The notes: generated by a model from the letters alone, not told the origin. 36,336 nt of DNA from a bacterium (GCA_024228395.1 JAAETM010000183.1:1-36336), one strand, 5' to 3'; shown: positions 1 to 8,698, counted from the stretch's first letter. Translations and numbers: made by a program.

Positions 1-1569
1 TCACTCGGGATGCAGTTCCAGGGTGACCAGGTCGTTCGCGCCGAGTTCGACGTGCACGGTCTGCTCCAGGGTGGCATGGCCGGGCAAGGTGACACGCAGA
101 ACGTATTCACCAGGTTCCATGGGGGAACTGAGCTTTGGGGGGGCGCCCACGGTGATGAGTGTGCGTGGAATGTAGCGAATGCCGACGGCACCGCCCCCGG
201 AGTAGGGCATTGGCAGGTGCTGCCAGGCTACGCTACCGGGCTTCTTTACGGCTATCTCTGCGGAGGTTCGGGGCTCCACGGGGCCCGAACTGATGACTTT
301 GATTTTCATAGTTCCCCACTCGGAGGTAGTCAGGTTACGGTCTGCTGTGGAGCCTGCGGTCAGTGTGATTTGGACGTCTTTGTCGATCAGAATGAACTTT
401 TCGGTACCGCTAAGGGTTAGGTGCAGGGTGTACTCACCGGGCATCAGACCTGAGAGTGTCAGCTGCGCACGTCCGAATTTGCTCAGGGTGGAGTCGTCGC
501 ACTTGGGGGCGTAGCGGCACCCGTTGTGGGTCATGCTCGAAACCTTGAGGCGCGCACCATCGGGTAGTTCGAATTGGTCGATGCGCAGCACGATTGTGCC
601 CAGGGTGGAGGGCGTGCGCGAGATTTGTAGGGTCATGGAGCCCGAGGCGTGACCAGCCTTCAGGGTTCCATAGAAGTCGCTAGGTGTGGAGTGGGCAGGG
701 CCTTCCAGGAAGAGGGACGCGTCGGATTGGAACAGGAACGTGGAGGTCGTCGGCAGGATAAACTGCGCGTGGCTAATCCATTGCCCAGGCACGTCGTGGG
801 GAAGCGGAGGATCGTCCGAATCGATGGATTCGTAGGCCAGGTCCATGAAGTCTCCGAGGGCCTTGTCATAGACCTCATTTCCGCTTTCGTGGGTGGTGCA
901 TTCCTCCTGGTAGTCGCTGCCCCCATCTACGACGTCACCCGCATCGATACGTGTACATTGGATCGCCCAGGGCAGGTTGAAAGCACCTTTTTGCACCTTG
1001 GTTTCTACTCGGACAATGAGCGCATCCACGGCAAGCACCACCGACTCTTGCCCCGTTTCATAGGTGTTTTCCCCACGGATAGGCAGGGCCCATTGCGCGG
1101 CTTCCTTGGCACGCGGACGGACATGCAGCACGTAGGATCCCACAGCTAGTTTTGGCAAGCGGAACAATCCGTGCTCGCCGGTGCGCGCCCCGGGGGGGAA
1201 TGGGAAGATGCCCGCGTTTGGTATCTCCGGTGTGGCGACAACCAGCACATCTTTCAGGGGTTCGCCAGTGAGCAATTCGACCCTACCTGCGATGGAGCCA
1301 AATTTGGTTATTGGGGTCAGGTCCGTCCTGGCATCGGATTCGGAGGTTGTTCCGGCGAGGAGCCGGTGACCCACAGCAGCGTCGAGTGGTTCTTGGAATT
1401 CTGAAAGGGGCTCCGCAACCTGCACCCCCGTCGACGCAGCTTGTTTATGTAGGGGTTCGAAAGCCTTGGACCGTTGAGTTTCACCACCCAATCGCCACCC
1501 GGCGAGGCCAGCCAATACGAGCACAGACAAACCGACGCCCATCACCAAAGTCCTGAAATGCAAAACCAT
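1..1569 (-). CDS. Membrane-anchored protein with carboxypeptidase-regulatory-like (Ig-type) domains
   Basis: Complete 522-residue reading frame; the stop codon (TGA) is the first three bases of the window. An uncleaved-looking hydrophobic helix at residues ~9-27 (VMGVGLSVLVLAGLAGW) suggests a single N-terminal anchor with the rest outside the membrane. Residues ~90-155 have the CarboxypepD_reg pattern (SIAGRVELLTGEPLKDVLV, then G.FRLPKLAVGSYVLHVRP). Two later segments repeat the turn-rich 'PGEYTLHL' and 'PGEYVLRVTLPGH' signature, so the ectodomain is probably a chain of beta-sandwiches. No catalytic motif is visible and I assign no specific function. ATG at 1567-1569 has no clear ribosome-binding site; an internal ATG at codon 10 is the alternative start. 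It is divergent from the beta-propeller gene at 1712, with ~140 bp between them. Confidence 0.72.
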   Translation of the reverse strand: MVLHFRTLVMGVGLSVLVLAGLAGWRLGGETQRSKAFEPLHKQAASTGVQVAEPLSEFQEPLDAAVGHRLLAGTTSESDARTDLTPITKFGSIAGRVELLTGEPLKDVLVVATPEIPNAGIFPFPPGARTGEHGLFRLPKLAVGSYVLHVRPRAKEAAQWALPIRGENTYETGQESVVLAVDALIVRVETKVQKGAFNLPWAIQCTRIDAGDVVDGGSDYQEECTTHESGNEVYDKALGDFMDLAYESIDSDDPPLPHDVPGQWISHAQFILPTTSTFLFQSDASLFLEGPAHSTPSDFYGTLKAGHASGSMTLQISRTPSTLGTIVLRIDQFELPDGARLKVSSMTHNGCRYAPKCDDSTLSKFGRAQLTLSGLMPGEYTLHLTLSGTEKFILIDKDVQITLTAGSTADRNLTTSEWGTMKIKVISSGPVEPRTSAEIAVKKPGSVAWQHLPMPYSGGGAVGIRYIPRTLITVGAPPKLSSPMEPGEYVLRVTLPGHATLEQTVHVELGANDLVTLELHPE

Positions 1570-1711
1570 ATGAGATTAGCGTAACGCAATAGCGTGCCCC
1601 GCAGCGGGTCAAGTGCTCCGAAATGAAGCGCGTTTGGAAATGGGTTCCGGGTATGGGGGTGTGGCGTGGTGTGATTTGGTAGGGAGCATGGGAAGTGGGG
1701 TACCTTTTTAT

Positions 1712-3340
1712 ATGACGAGATCACTAGATTCGACAAATGGAGCAGGTTTGAAAGGGTTGGTAATGATTCTGGGAGCCCTTGGGGGCACCCATGCCCATGC
1801 CCAGGTGGCGGAACCATTTGCTGCGGGAGTTCGATGGTCGCACGACCCTGGAGGCGGTCCGGACTGGATTGCGGAAGAGGTTTCTTTCGCGGGACGAGAT
1901 CAATTCGTCTGGAGCCAAGCGGGTGGCGTTGGAGCGCACTCGGCCTTGCTGCGCAGCGATGGGGGCGTGGCGTTGGTAGACCGTGAAGAGGCCCTTCTAA
2001 CAGGGGCTTCGGCTGTCCGCCGCAATGCAAGCGGCGAGCGTGCAGACCGTGTCTTCTCTCTCTTGCAAACAAACATGGGTGGTCAGGGTTTGCGCAGCAC
2101 CGAAGTGCACGCCTACGCGCCCTTTGATACCAATCGCAACGTGGACATGCCTTCGATTTGGAGCCACGACATGGGCGCGCTCACCCTGGGTGAACCCTAT
2201 CTGGAAACCGATCGTGCCGGTTCGATTGCCGTGGCTTCGATTTGGTTGTCGGGTCAGAATGCCGTGCAGGTGGATGTGTTGGATGGCACCAATGGTGGTT
2301 TGCTAGCGACGGGCATCCTGCCGGGGTTGGCTTTGAATTCGGTGCGCGTGTCGGCGGATGGATCCCACATCGCGATCGCTGCTGGGTTGGACTTCTACGT
2401 GTTGGATGCACAGGTTCAAGTACTCCATCACGAGCCCATCACTTCCACGTTATCAGACCTGGCGCTCTCCGCTGATGGCTCGGTGATCGCTGCCTCTGGA
2501 ATGGCTGGAACGCGATTGTGGCAGGCCCAAGCCATGGGGTATACCCAGTATCGCTGGATGCCGGCGCATCCTCAGAGTTCTACGGCGCAGCAGACCATTT
2601 CGGTTGAAGTGGATCTCAGTGACGATGGTTCCATCCTGGCGGTTGCCCAGTGGAGCTTCGTGGGAATGAAAGAGACCGCTTTCGAGCTTTGGGACACCGT
2701 GCTTGATGTGCGTTCCTTCCGGGAGGTGCAACCGGGTGGTCTGAATGGCATGCAAAACCTCCCGACGCAAGCCCGGGTGACACCCGATGGCAAGCGCGCA
2801 GCCTTTGCCGTCTGGGGCAACGGCGTCGATCCCGAAGTGTTGTTGGTGGATCGGGACAGTGCCACGATCGTGCAAGGCTTCGACCTGCCTGGTAGCGCGC
2901 TGGCCTTGGATTTGGATGGTACCGGGACACGCGTGGCGGTCGCTCACAAGCTGAACCACGCACAAACCTTTCATTCCCGGGGTGCATTCGTTTTGCTCGA
3001 TAGTGGGGAGCGCGAGATCCAAGTGGTCAGCGCCACGCGCCCTGGCCATGGGCTGCACGTGGCCGCCGGACATTCGGGGGCTGGCATTGTGCTATTTCTC
3101 CTGGGGCAACCCTCCCAAGGTGCGCAGGTGCAGGGGGTCTCTGGCATGTTGTTGCTGGATCGTTCCCGGCTGGCGGTGCGCGCAGTTCCTGCTGATTTGA
3201 ATGGGGGAGCCCAGGTTTCCCTGCAGGTGCCCACAAACTGGCCTTTGCCTGAACTTCCCTTCGCCTTCCAGGCGGCCTTCCGACTCCCCGCGGGCACCGC
3301 ATTGACGGATTCAATCGTCGAGCCGATCTGCCTGCATTGA
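1712..3340 (+). CDS. Exported beta-propeller-like (WD40/YncE-type) protein
   Basis: Encodes about 542 residues from the ATG at 1712. This start was chosen because it gives a plausible signal peptide (hydrophobic GLKGLVMILGALGG, then an AHAQ-like cleavage site); the frame is open upstream to 1613. The body is rich in repeated 'SADGS.IA' strands (VRVSADGSHIAIAAG, LALSADGSVIAASG, LSDDGSILAVAQ, VTPDGKRAAFAVW, LDLDGTGTRVAVAH) spaced like blades of a propeller. That is typical of WD40 or YncE-like folds used for binding rather than catalysis. The chain ends in a non-repeat C-terminus that could be a sorting or outer-surface domain. It stands alone: ~140 bp follow the divergent anchor protein and ~215 bp separate it from the GTPase operon. 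Ligand and function are unknown. Confidence 0.7.
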   Translation: MTRSLDSTNGAGLKGLVMILGALGGTHAHAQVAEPFAAGVRWSHDPGGGPDWIAEEVSFAGRDQFVWSQAGGVGAHSALLRSDGGVALVDREEALLTGASAVRRNASGERADRVFSLLQTNMGGQGLRSTEVHAYAPFDTNRNVDMPSIWSHDMGALTLGEPYLETDRAGSIAVASIWLSGQNAVQVDVLDGTNGGLLATGILPGLALNSVRVSADGSHIAIAAGLDFYVLDAQVQVLHHEPITSTLSDLALSADGSVIAASGMAGTRLWQAQAMGYTQYRWMPAHPQSSTAQQTISVEVDLSDDGSILAVAQWSFVGMKETAFELWDTVLDVRSFREVQPGGLNGMQNLPTQARVTPDGKRAAFAVWGNGVDPEVLLVDRDSATIVQGFDLPGSALALDLDGTGTRVAVAHKLNHAQTFHSRGAFVLLDSGEREIQVVSATRPGHGLHVAAGHSGAGIVLFLLGQPSQGAQVQGVSGMLLLDRSRLAVRAVPADLNGGAQVSLQVPTNWPLPELPFAFQAAFRLPAGTALTDSIVEPICLH

Positions 3341-3556
3341 TCCCCGCTTGAACCAAGGCGGATCCGGGGGAGAGGATTGACACGATTCACTTCGCAGCAT
3401 TCCTTTCCCATGGCCTTGTCTTGCTCCGCACGGAGGCTATTCCCAAGCTGGGACACCGGGTGCGTCCCTTTTCGAGAAGGGGCCACGATTTAGTGGACTT
3501 GGAAGACGGATTTTGGGTGCCAGGCTTCAGATGCCAGGGACCGGTCACCGATACCT

Positions 3557-4696
3557 TTGGAGCTTTCCCTGTCCGACTCGTTCAGCGAGTGGGCTAGCCA
3601 TTCTCATCCAAGAGTACATCTAGTGACCCCCAGCACCACCAAACGCAACCTGATCATAGAAGACGTGATCAACGCCCTTTATGCAGATGGTATCGAAGGC
3701 GGACCGCAAGGCAACCTCCGCAACCAAGTGAAGCGTCTGCATGTGGAATTGGGACGTCGTAAGGCCTCCACTTTTACAAAGAAGCTGCTCAACAGCTTGA
3801 CCGAGAGTCCCGATGAGTTGGTGCAACTAGAAGCGCTGATCATGCTGGGTTTCGCTCACCCTGATGTGGCGCGTAAGCATCACATCGCCCTCGGCCCGGA
3901 AGGCCGGAGACTGGGCGTCCTGCTAGAGAAGGCCGGCCGGCCGGATCGGGCCAAGGAAGTCCTCGAGCTTCTTTGTGAGTATGCTCCGGAAGACCGCACC
4001 ATGGAGATCGAACTGGCGGGCATCATGCGCCGCGCTGGCAATACTGAAGAGCTGATAGAACGCTATTTGGAGAGGGCCCAGAAATATATGGGAAAGGGCG
4101 AGAGCAAGCTCGCTTTACCCTGGTTGCAGGAGGCCTATGCACTCGATCGTTCCCGCACAGATGTCTCAGCCTTGATTCTAGATGCGCGCTATCATCAACA
4201 TCACCGGTTGGTCTCATCACGCAGCAATCGGCGTTTTGCCAGTGCTTCCCTTCTGATACTCATTGTCGCTGTCGGCCTCGGTTATCGGGAAAGCAAACTG
4301 CACAATCGCTACATATCCATACCATCAGCGGACGAGACCAATGCCGTATCCATGGCGGCCCGTTTAGGGTCGTTGCGGCTCTTCCAGGATGAGAATCCAT
4401 ATTGGTTGGGTACCTCCCGCGTAGAGCTTGAAATTGGAACTCTGGTGGCAATAGAGCAGGAGATATTGGCCGATAAGGTGGAAGCCAAAAAGGCTGAGGC
4501 TCAGCAAGTGGTGGACAAGGCCGGTGAGGCAAACCATTTCCGCCAAATAGGTTTGCAGTGTTCAGATCGGGGCGAGTTTGGCAAGGCTCTCCTGCAATTC
4601 GAGAAGGCGCTTGAAGTGGCGCCTGAGAACTGGGAACACGCTGGCTCCACAGGGCGTGATGTTGCCGCCATTCGTAAGTTGGAGTCCAGTCAATGA
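3557..4696 (+). CDS. TPR-like protein with one internal transmembrane helix, first gene of the MglA/roadblock operon
   Basis: 379 residues if started at TTG 3557. A GTG at 3623 (357 residues, preceded by AAGAG) is an equally good start, and the first 22 residues look non-conserved. The N-terminal ~215 residues are helical with TPR-like spacing (GRRLGVLLEKAGRPDRAKEVL, ALPWLQEAYALDRSR). A single hydrophobic helix follows at ~226-243 (ASLLILIVAVGLGY), then an Ala/Glu/Lys-rich probable coiled coil and a clear final TPR (FGKALLQFEKALEVAPEN). So TPR modules flank the membrane on both sides. The stop overlaps the next start as ATGA (4693-4696), implying translational coupling. The context suggests a membrane scaffold for the GTPase encoded downstream; that role is inferred. 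Confidence 0.75.
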   Translation: MELSLSDSFSEWASHSHPRVHLVTPSTTKRNLIIEDVINALYADGIEGGPQGNLRNQVKRLHVELGRRKASTFTKKLLNSLTESPDELVQLEALIMLGFAHPDVARKHHIALGPEGRRLGVLLEKAGRPDRAKEVLELLCEYAPEDRTMEIELAGIMRRAGNTEELIERYLERAQKYMGKGESKLALPWLQEAYALDRSRTDVSALILDARYHQHHRLVSSRSNRRFASASLLILIVAVGLGYRESKLHNRYISIPSADETNAVSMAARLGSLRLFQDENPYWLGTSRVELEIGTLVAIEQEILADKVEAKKAEAQQVVDKAGEANHFRQIGLQCSDRGEFGKALLQFEKALEVAPENWEHAGSTGRDVAAIRKLESSQ

Positions 4697-5772
4697 GCTT
4701 CCTGTCGAGCCTAACCTCCAAAAAGAGGATCCGGACAGCCCTGAAGCGGCTTGGCCAGGAGGCTTCCGCCGAAAACTATATTACTGTGGCCCGTGAACAT
4801 GTGGTCGCCGGCAACCTGCAGGACATTCTGCGCGTTTGCAGTGAAGGCTTGGTGCTGCACATGGGCAATGTGGAATTGATGCGCATCGCGGAGCGGGCAC
4901 GCCAGCTGCAGCTCGATTCGCGCATCAACACCTTGCGCAAGGATCTGGCCCTATCACCGCGTCCTGCCCTTTGGCGTGAGCTGTGCGACGTATTGCTCGA
5001 GTGTGGCCGTTTGAACAGGGCCGAGGAAACTGCAGAACAGTGGTGGAAGCAGTCTGGTGGCGGAGAAGCGACCTACTATCGTGCCCGCGCACGGGCTTCC
5101 CTGTTCTCCAATAGTTGCAAAGCCGCCGATGGCAAAGCAGCTTGGGAATTTGCTCTGACCGCCGTGCGAGAAATGCCGGGGGATACGCGTCCGCTCGAAG
5201 TTCAGTACGACGTGGCCAACTCCGTGGGCGCGTGGGCCGACTCGCGCAAGGTATTGGCATGTATCTTGGAGATTTCCCCGGGTCACCCACAACACGAACA
5301 ACGCTTTCGTGACGCTTCCCAGCGCGCGCACGACTCCAAATCCTTGCTCGCGGGTTTGGCCGAAGCGGAAGCCACCGGGCACTTGGTCGACAGTACGGAT
5401 GCGGGTATCTCGCAGAGCAGCACTTCGGTTCGTCCTCTTCTCAAGCGCTTGGGTAATGACCCGGATGTGAAAGCCGTCGTTTTCCAAAAGGGAGGCACCG
5501 CGCTGGTGCAAGGACTGCACGGGGGTACGGCTGATCGTACCGCCAGGGCGATCCGTGATGTTGGCATGGCGACCCGCGCAGGCGCCCGCCGCATCGGGCT
5601 CGGCCGCTCCCTTGAGATCTCGGTCGAAGGTGACTTTGGAAGTCTCCAGATCGCTCTGGGAGCCACCGGTGCCGCCGCGTGCTGGAACCAGACCTACATG
5701 AAACCCGAACACTCCGAAGCCTTGCATTGCATCGCAGGCAGCGCTGGCATGAACCCGGAAGGTGGGGTGTGA
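4693..5772 (+). CDS. TPR protein with C-terminal roadblock/LC7-like domain
   Basis: 359 residues. Residues ~1-240 are helical hairpins with TPR character (ALWRELCDVLLECGRLNRAE, DVANSVGAWADSRKVLACIL, ending ISPGHPQ). Residues ~250-345 have the strand-helix-strand pattern of a roadblock/LC7 domain (VRPLLKRLGNDPDVKAVVFQ, GTALVQG, then IGLGRSLEISVEGDFGSLQI). Roadblock proteins are the partners and GAP-like regulators of MglA-type small GTPases. A TPR-roadblock fusion could tether the GTPase cycle to a TPR scaffold. The start overlaps the upstream stop (ATGA) and the stop overlaps the next start (GTGA at 5769-5772), so the genes are probably translated as a coupled unit. The roadblock call rests on pattern only and is weaker than for the 5769 and 7729 products. 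Confidence 0.72.
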   Translation: MSFLSSLTSKKRIRTALKRLGQEASAENYITVAREHVVAGNLQDILRVCSEGLVLHMGNVELMRIAERARQLQLDSRINTLRKDLALSPRPALWRELCDVLLECGRLNRAEETAEQWWKQSGGGEATYYRARARASLFSNSCKAADGKAAWEFALTAVREMPGDTRPLEVQYDVANSVGAWADSRKVLACILEISPGHPQHEQRFRDASQRAHDSKSLLAGLAEAEATGHLVDSTDAGISQSSTSVRPLLKRLGNDPDVKAVVFQKGGTALVQGLHGGTADRTARAIRDVGMATRAGARRIGLGRSLEISVEGDFGSLQIALGATGAAACWNQTYMKPEHSEALHCIAGSAGMNPEGGV

Positions 5773-6290
5773 GGAGTATCCTAAGCAACATGGCCCAGTA
5801 TCAGGGCGTGGAGTCCGCATCCTTGGTTTCCTTGGACGGCGTGCTAGTTCTCAGTGTGTCGGGCGACAATGCCGACCCTTCGCGAGACATCCATTCCGAT
5901 CATGATTCTCAAGGTATTCAAACTCTTGCGGCCCTGGCCTCCGGTTGGGTCGGACAGATCATTCGTGCCGTGGGGCAGCTCTCTTGGAATCGGCCTTGTC
6001 GTTACGTGCTCAAGGCTTCTGAGAAGACCCTGGTAGCGCATGTCTTCGATAGCAGTTTTTTACTACTGGTCATCGAACCAGCAATCGATCCCGAAGTGAC
6101 ACGTTCCCTCATGGATCAAGCCGTTCATCAACTCATGGGACACATGCAAGCAGGAGGGGGACCAGGAATTGGCGCCCCTAGCGCTTCTGAAGCTCCGAAC
6201 CCGCTGGGATTGTTCCCAGTTCAAAACCCACCCACTTCCGGCACGCTCGCGTCGGATGGACCCCTCACAGAATCAGCAGGAGAAGGCTGA
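5769..6290 (+). CDS. Roadblock/LC7-domain protein
   Basis: 173 residues from GTG 5769. That start is supported by GGAAGG about 6 bases upstream and by the GTGA overlap with the preceding stop; the frame is open further upstream but inside the previous gene. The first ~125 residues fit the roadblock/LC7 family well: helix RSILSNMAQYQGVES, strand ASLVSLDGVLVLSVSG, a long helix (TLAALASGWVGQIIRAVGQL) and the final strand pair KTLVAHVFDSSFLLLVIE. The last ~45 residues are Pro/Ser/Gly-rich and probably disordered. Only 7 bases separate it from the GTPase start at 6298. Known homologues act as co-regulators of MglA GTPases or as platform proteins; here it is one of three such domains in one operon. 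Confidence 0.82.
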   Translation: MRSILSNMAQYQGVESASLVSLDGVLVLSVSGDNADPSRDIHSDHDSQGIQTLAALASGWVGQIIRAVGQLSWNRPCRYVLKASEKTLVAHVFDSSFLLLVIEPAIDPEVTRSLMDQAVHQLMGHMQAGGGPGIGAPSASEAPNPLGLFPVQNPPTSGTLASDGPLTESAGEG

Positions 6291-6297
6291 AACCACA

Positions 6298-7713
6298 ATG
6301 GTGCAAATTAACTTCGCTCAAAAAAGCGTCAGCGTCAAAGTCGTGTACTACGGGCCCGGTATGTCGGGTAAGACTACGAACTTGGAGGTCGTTCACCAAC
6401 GGGCTCCTGATTCGAGCCGTGGGGACTTGACCAGTATCTCCACCGATGGGGATCGCACCCTGTTCTTCGATTTCATGCCCTTGGACTTGGGCACGGTCGC
6501 GGGGATGCACACCCAGTTCCAGATCTACACGGTTCCCGGTCAGGTGTACTACAACTCCACGCGGAAGCTAGTGTTGCAGGGCGTGGACGGCGTGATCTTC
6601 ATCGCCGATTCCGGCGCCGATATGATGGCGGAGAACCTGGAATCCCTGGCCAACCTGGAGGAAAACCTGGCGGAGTATGGCAAGGGTATGGCCGACATGC
6701 CCATAGTCATCCAGTACAACAAGCGCGACCTGCCCAACGCCTTGTCGGTCGCGGAATTAGACGCCAAACTGAACAAGTACGGGGCTCCGACCTTCGAGGC
6801 CGTGGCCAGTTCCGGTCAGGGCGTGTTCCCAACGTTGAAGGCGCTGGCGGCCTGCGTTTTGGAGTCGATCCATGATCCGCAGAGTGGTGGTGCCAAGGCT
6901 CCAGCGCAATCCGCACAGGGTGCACCCATTGCGCCGGCAGCGCCCGCGCCTCCAGCCCCCGCATTTGGACAAGTACCGCAAGCGCCAATCGCCCAGCAGC
7001 CAGCACTTCCCCAGTCCCCTGCACCGATAGCCCCTGCCGCAGTGCCGATGGGTGGAGCACCGCCCGCATTCTCAGCACCGCCCCCCATGGGCGCCCCCGC
7101 CCAGGCACCGCCCCCCATGCCCCCCCCCCCCCCGGTTCCGCCCCCCATGGGCGCTCCCGCGCACGCCCAGGCTCCCTTCCCGAGTTCCGCGCCGACTGCG
7201 ATGGGTCCCTCCACGGCGCCCGCCGTACGGTCGATGGGTTCAGGTCCGTTGCCTGGGCATCAGACCCCCACAGCGCCGGCACCTGCTCCTTCGACCGGTG
7301 GACTATCCATGGCCCCGTCGATTCCTGCGCCTGAACAGCAGCAAGTTGGTCAGCCGATTCCGCCGCAAGCGAATGCTCAGGCCATGTATCAGCAGAGCCA
7401 CTCCCATGCTGTTGGACAGCCGGTTGCTCAGCAGGCTCCGACATTCCCATTGCCGACAGCTGCTCCCGGTGCAGGTGTGCCCACGGCGCCTCCTGGTCAA
7501 ATGATGGGAGTTCCTGGACAGTCCGCTGCACGCCCGGTGGCCCCGCGTCCGGCTCAGCAATCCACCCGTCTAAAGCCGCGCACTCAGCAACAGGTCAAAT
7601 CAACTCCGGCTTCACAGGGGCTTGGCAAGGTCAAGTGGCTGTTCTTGAGCCTAGTAGTGCTCGGTGCGGCCGGTGCTGGAGCTGCTTACTTCTTGGGCTA
7701 CATCACAATCTAA
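6298..7713 (+). CDS. MglA-type small GTPase with Pro-rich linker and C-terminal membrane anchor
   Basis: 471 residues from ATG 6298, preceded by AGGAGAAGG. Residues 1-~197 are an MglA-family Ras-like GTPase. The P-loop is GPGMSGKTT (19-27). The family-typical switch region ends in TVPGQVYYNSTRKLV instead of the canonical DxxG. G4 is NKRD, and a G5-like ASSGQG follows. MglA proteins are usually only ~195 residues. Here a Pro/Ala/Gln/Met-rich linker of ~240 residues follows, and then a hydrophobic tail (WLFLSLVVLGAAGAGAAYFLGY, ~446-467) that stops at the C-terminus as in a tail-anchored protein. The GTPase head would stay cytosolic. The neighbours, two TPR proteins and three roadblock domains, fit a polarity or motility switch. 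The linker coding region holds a run of 14 Cs (7120-7133). GTPase identity is strong; the cellular role is inferred. Confidence 0.9.
   Translation: MVQINFAQKSVSVKVVYYGPGMSGKTTNLEVVHQRAPDSSRGDLTSISTDGDRTLFFDFMPLDLGTVAGMHTQFQIYTVPGQVYYNSTRKLVLQGVDGVIFIADSGADMMAENLESLANLEENLAEYGKGMADMPIVIQYNKRDLPNALSVAELDAKLNKYGAPTFEAVASSGQGVFPTLKALAACVLESIHDPQSGGAKAPAQSAQGAPIAPAAPAPPAPAFGQVPQAPIAQQPALPQSPAPIAPAAVPMGGAPPAFSAPPPMGAPAQAPPPMPPPPPVPPPMGAPAHAQAPFPSSAPTAMGPSTAPAVRSMGSGPLPGHQTPTAPAPAPSTGGLSMAPSIPAPEQQQVGQPIPPQANAQAMYQQSHSHAVGQPVAQQAPTFPLPTAAPGAGVPTAPPGQMMGVPGQSAARPVAPRPAQQSTRLKPRTQQQVKSTPASQGLGKVKWLFLSLVVLGAAGAGAAYFLGYITI
7120..7133 (+). repeat. 14-C homopolymer inside the GTPase linker
   Basis: Fourteen consecutive Cs follow ATG 7117-7119 and encode a Pro run in the MglA-like gene. 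Loss of one C would move translation into a frame that stays open to 7504 and encodes a basic Arg/Pro-rich tail without the membrane anchor. It may be a slippage site or a sequencing-sensitive tract. Confidence 0.9.
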
Positions 7714-7728
7714 GGGAGGAACTGACTT

Positions 7729-8235
7729 ATGAACATATCCGATGCCAAACTGCGTGAGGACCGTCTGGTCTTCTATTGCAAGGATGTGGCGCGTCTCGAT
7801 GAGGAGCTTGATAGTTTCCTGGAACTGTCCAGTGCACGTTGCGCGCTGTTGATCGATTGCGAGGGGCACCTGGTGACCCGTAGAGGTGATGCTGCTCAAG
7901 ATGCGGTCGAGTCCCTCTCCGCCTTGACCGCAGGTTCCTTCGCTGCAACGCGCCAGATGGCGCAAATGCTGGGGGAGGAACACTTCAACACACTCTTTCA
8001 TCAAGGAGCACAGCAGTCCATTCAGGTTTCCCTGGTGGGTGGCCGGACCCTGCTCGCCATCTTATGGGATGGTCGGACGAACCTGGGTTTGGTGCGCTTC
8101 TATGCCACAGAAACGGTGAAGCGTCTCGTTTGCGTTTTCGATGAGCTCTCCCAGCGCGCGCCAGAGCCGAATGACGAAAAGATCAGCGATGACTTTGGAA
8201 GTGCGGCCGCAGCTGCACTCGACGACCTCTTTTAG
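7729..8235 (+). CDS. MglB-like roadblock/LC7 protein, probable GTPase partner
   Basis: 168 residues, ATG at 7729 with GGGAGG upstream, 15 bases after the GTPase stop. The sequence has the MglB-type roadblock layout: an N-terminal helix (ARLDEELDSFLELSSA), strands CALLIDCEGHLVTRRG, a helix (LSALTAGSFAATRQMAQML), then SIQVSLVGGRTLLAILWDGR and TNLGLVRFYATETVKRL. In the myxobacterial pair MglB is the GAP of MglA. The adjacency and order (GTPase then this gene) support the same pairing here. The C-terminus is acidic and ends ALDDLF, perhaps a short docking motif. It is the last gene of the operon, followed by a strong terminator at 8291. Confidence 0.86.
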   Translation: MNISDAKLREDRLVFYCKDVARLDEELDSFLELSSARCALLIDCEGHLVTRRGDAAQDAVESLSALTAGSFAATRQMAQMLGEEHFNTLFHQGAQQSIQVSLVGGRTLLAILWDGRTNLGLVRFYATETVKRLVCVFDELSQRAPEPNDEKISDDFGSAAAAALDDLF

Positions 8236-8290
8236 TCGAGGCGCGCGACGCGATCGCACCATCACACGCGGTGATGTTTGCAAAAAACGA

Positions 8291-8343
8291 CGGTCGAGCA
8301 AGCGAAAGCGTGCTCGACCGTGTTGCTTAGTTGTTGTTTTTTC
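8291..8343 (+). terminator. Intrinsic terminator of the MglA/roadblock operon
   Basis: A 10-bp perfect stem (CGGTCGAGCA with TGCTCGACCG) encloses AGCGAAAGCG, which can fold further around a GAAA tetraloop. A T-rich tract ends in TTGTTGTTTTTTC. It lies 55 bases after the stop at 8235. Confidence 0.85.
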
Positions 8344-8698
8344 GCGTGCGAGCAACATTGTGCGCAGGTCAATTCACATTTTTGGGAAGAGCTTTGACGC
8401 ATGCATGCTCGTGTGCGTTTGTGTGCACGCCAATCCTGCGCGCTGTTGTAAAGCGCTTTGAAAAAGAGGTTTGCGCGTCGTCGTCCCAGTGGTGGAGGTG
8501 TGAAGGTTGATGGAAAGCACACGTGTTTTTGTGAGCGTTTGGAACAACATCATGGGGTGATTGCAAAAAACTTCTCAAAAGACTGGAAAGGTCGCCGGAA
8601 ATTCTACCGAATGAGAACATGATGTCGTGGATTCCTACTTAGGCCCAATAGGGCTCACAAACCCCGACCCCCCACGGGGTCCATCGGAGATTTCTCTC
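8344..8698. other. AT-richer intergenic region before the histone-like gene
   Basis: No convincing coding frame. The stretch is visibly richer in A/T and TG/GT dinucleotides than its surroundings. It must hold the promoter of the gene at 8699, but I could not pick one -35/-10 pair with confidence. A small stem ACCCCG/CGGGGT (8661-8680) lies 18 bases upstream of the start codon, just before the GGAG ribosome-binding site. Confidence 0.5.

Noticed and set aside
7052..7504. 150-residue Arg/Pro-rich plus-strand frame inside the GTPase gene
   Set aside because: Frame-shifted reading of a Pro/Ala-codon-rich linker; kept only as the possible outcome of slippage at the C14 tract, not as a gene.
8627..8698. 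N-terminal extension of the histone-like protein (24 residues from GTG 8627)
   Set aside because: The ATG at 8699 has the ribosome-binding site and starts the typical MAKKK sequence.
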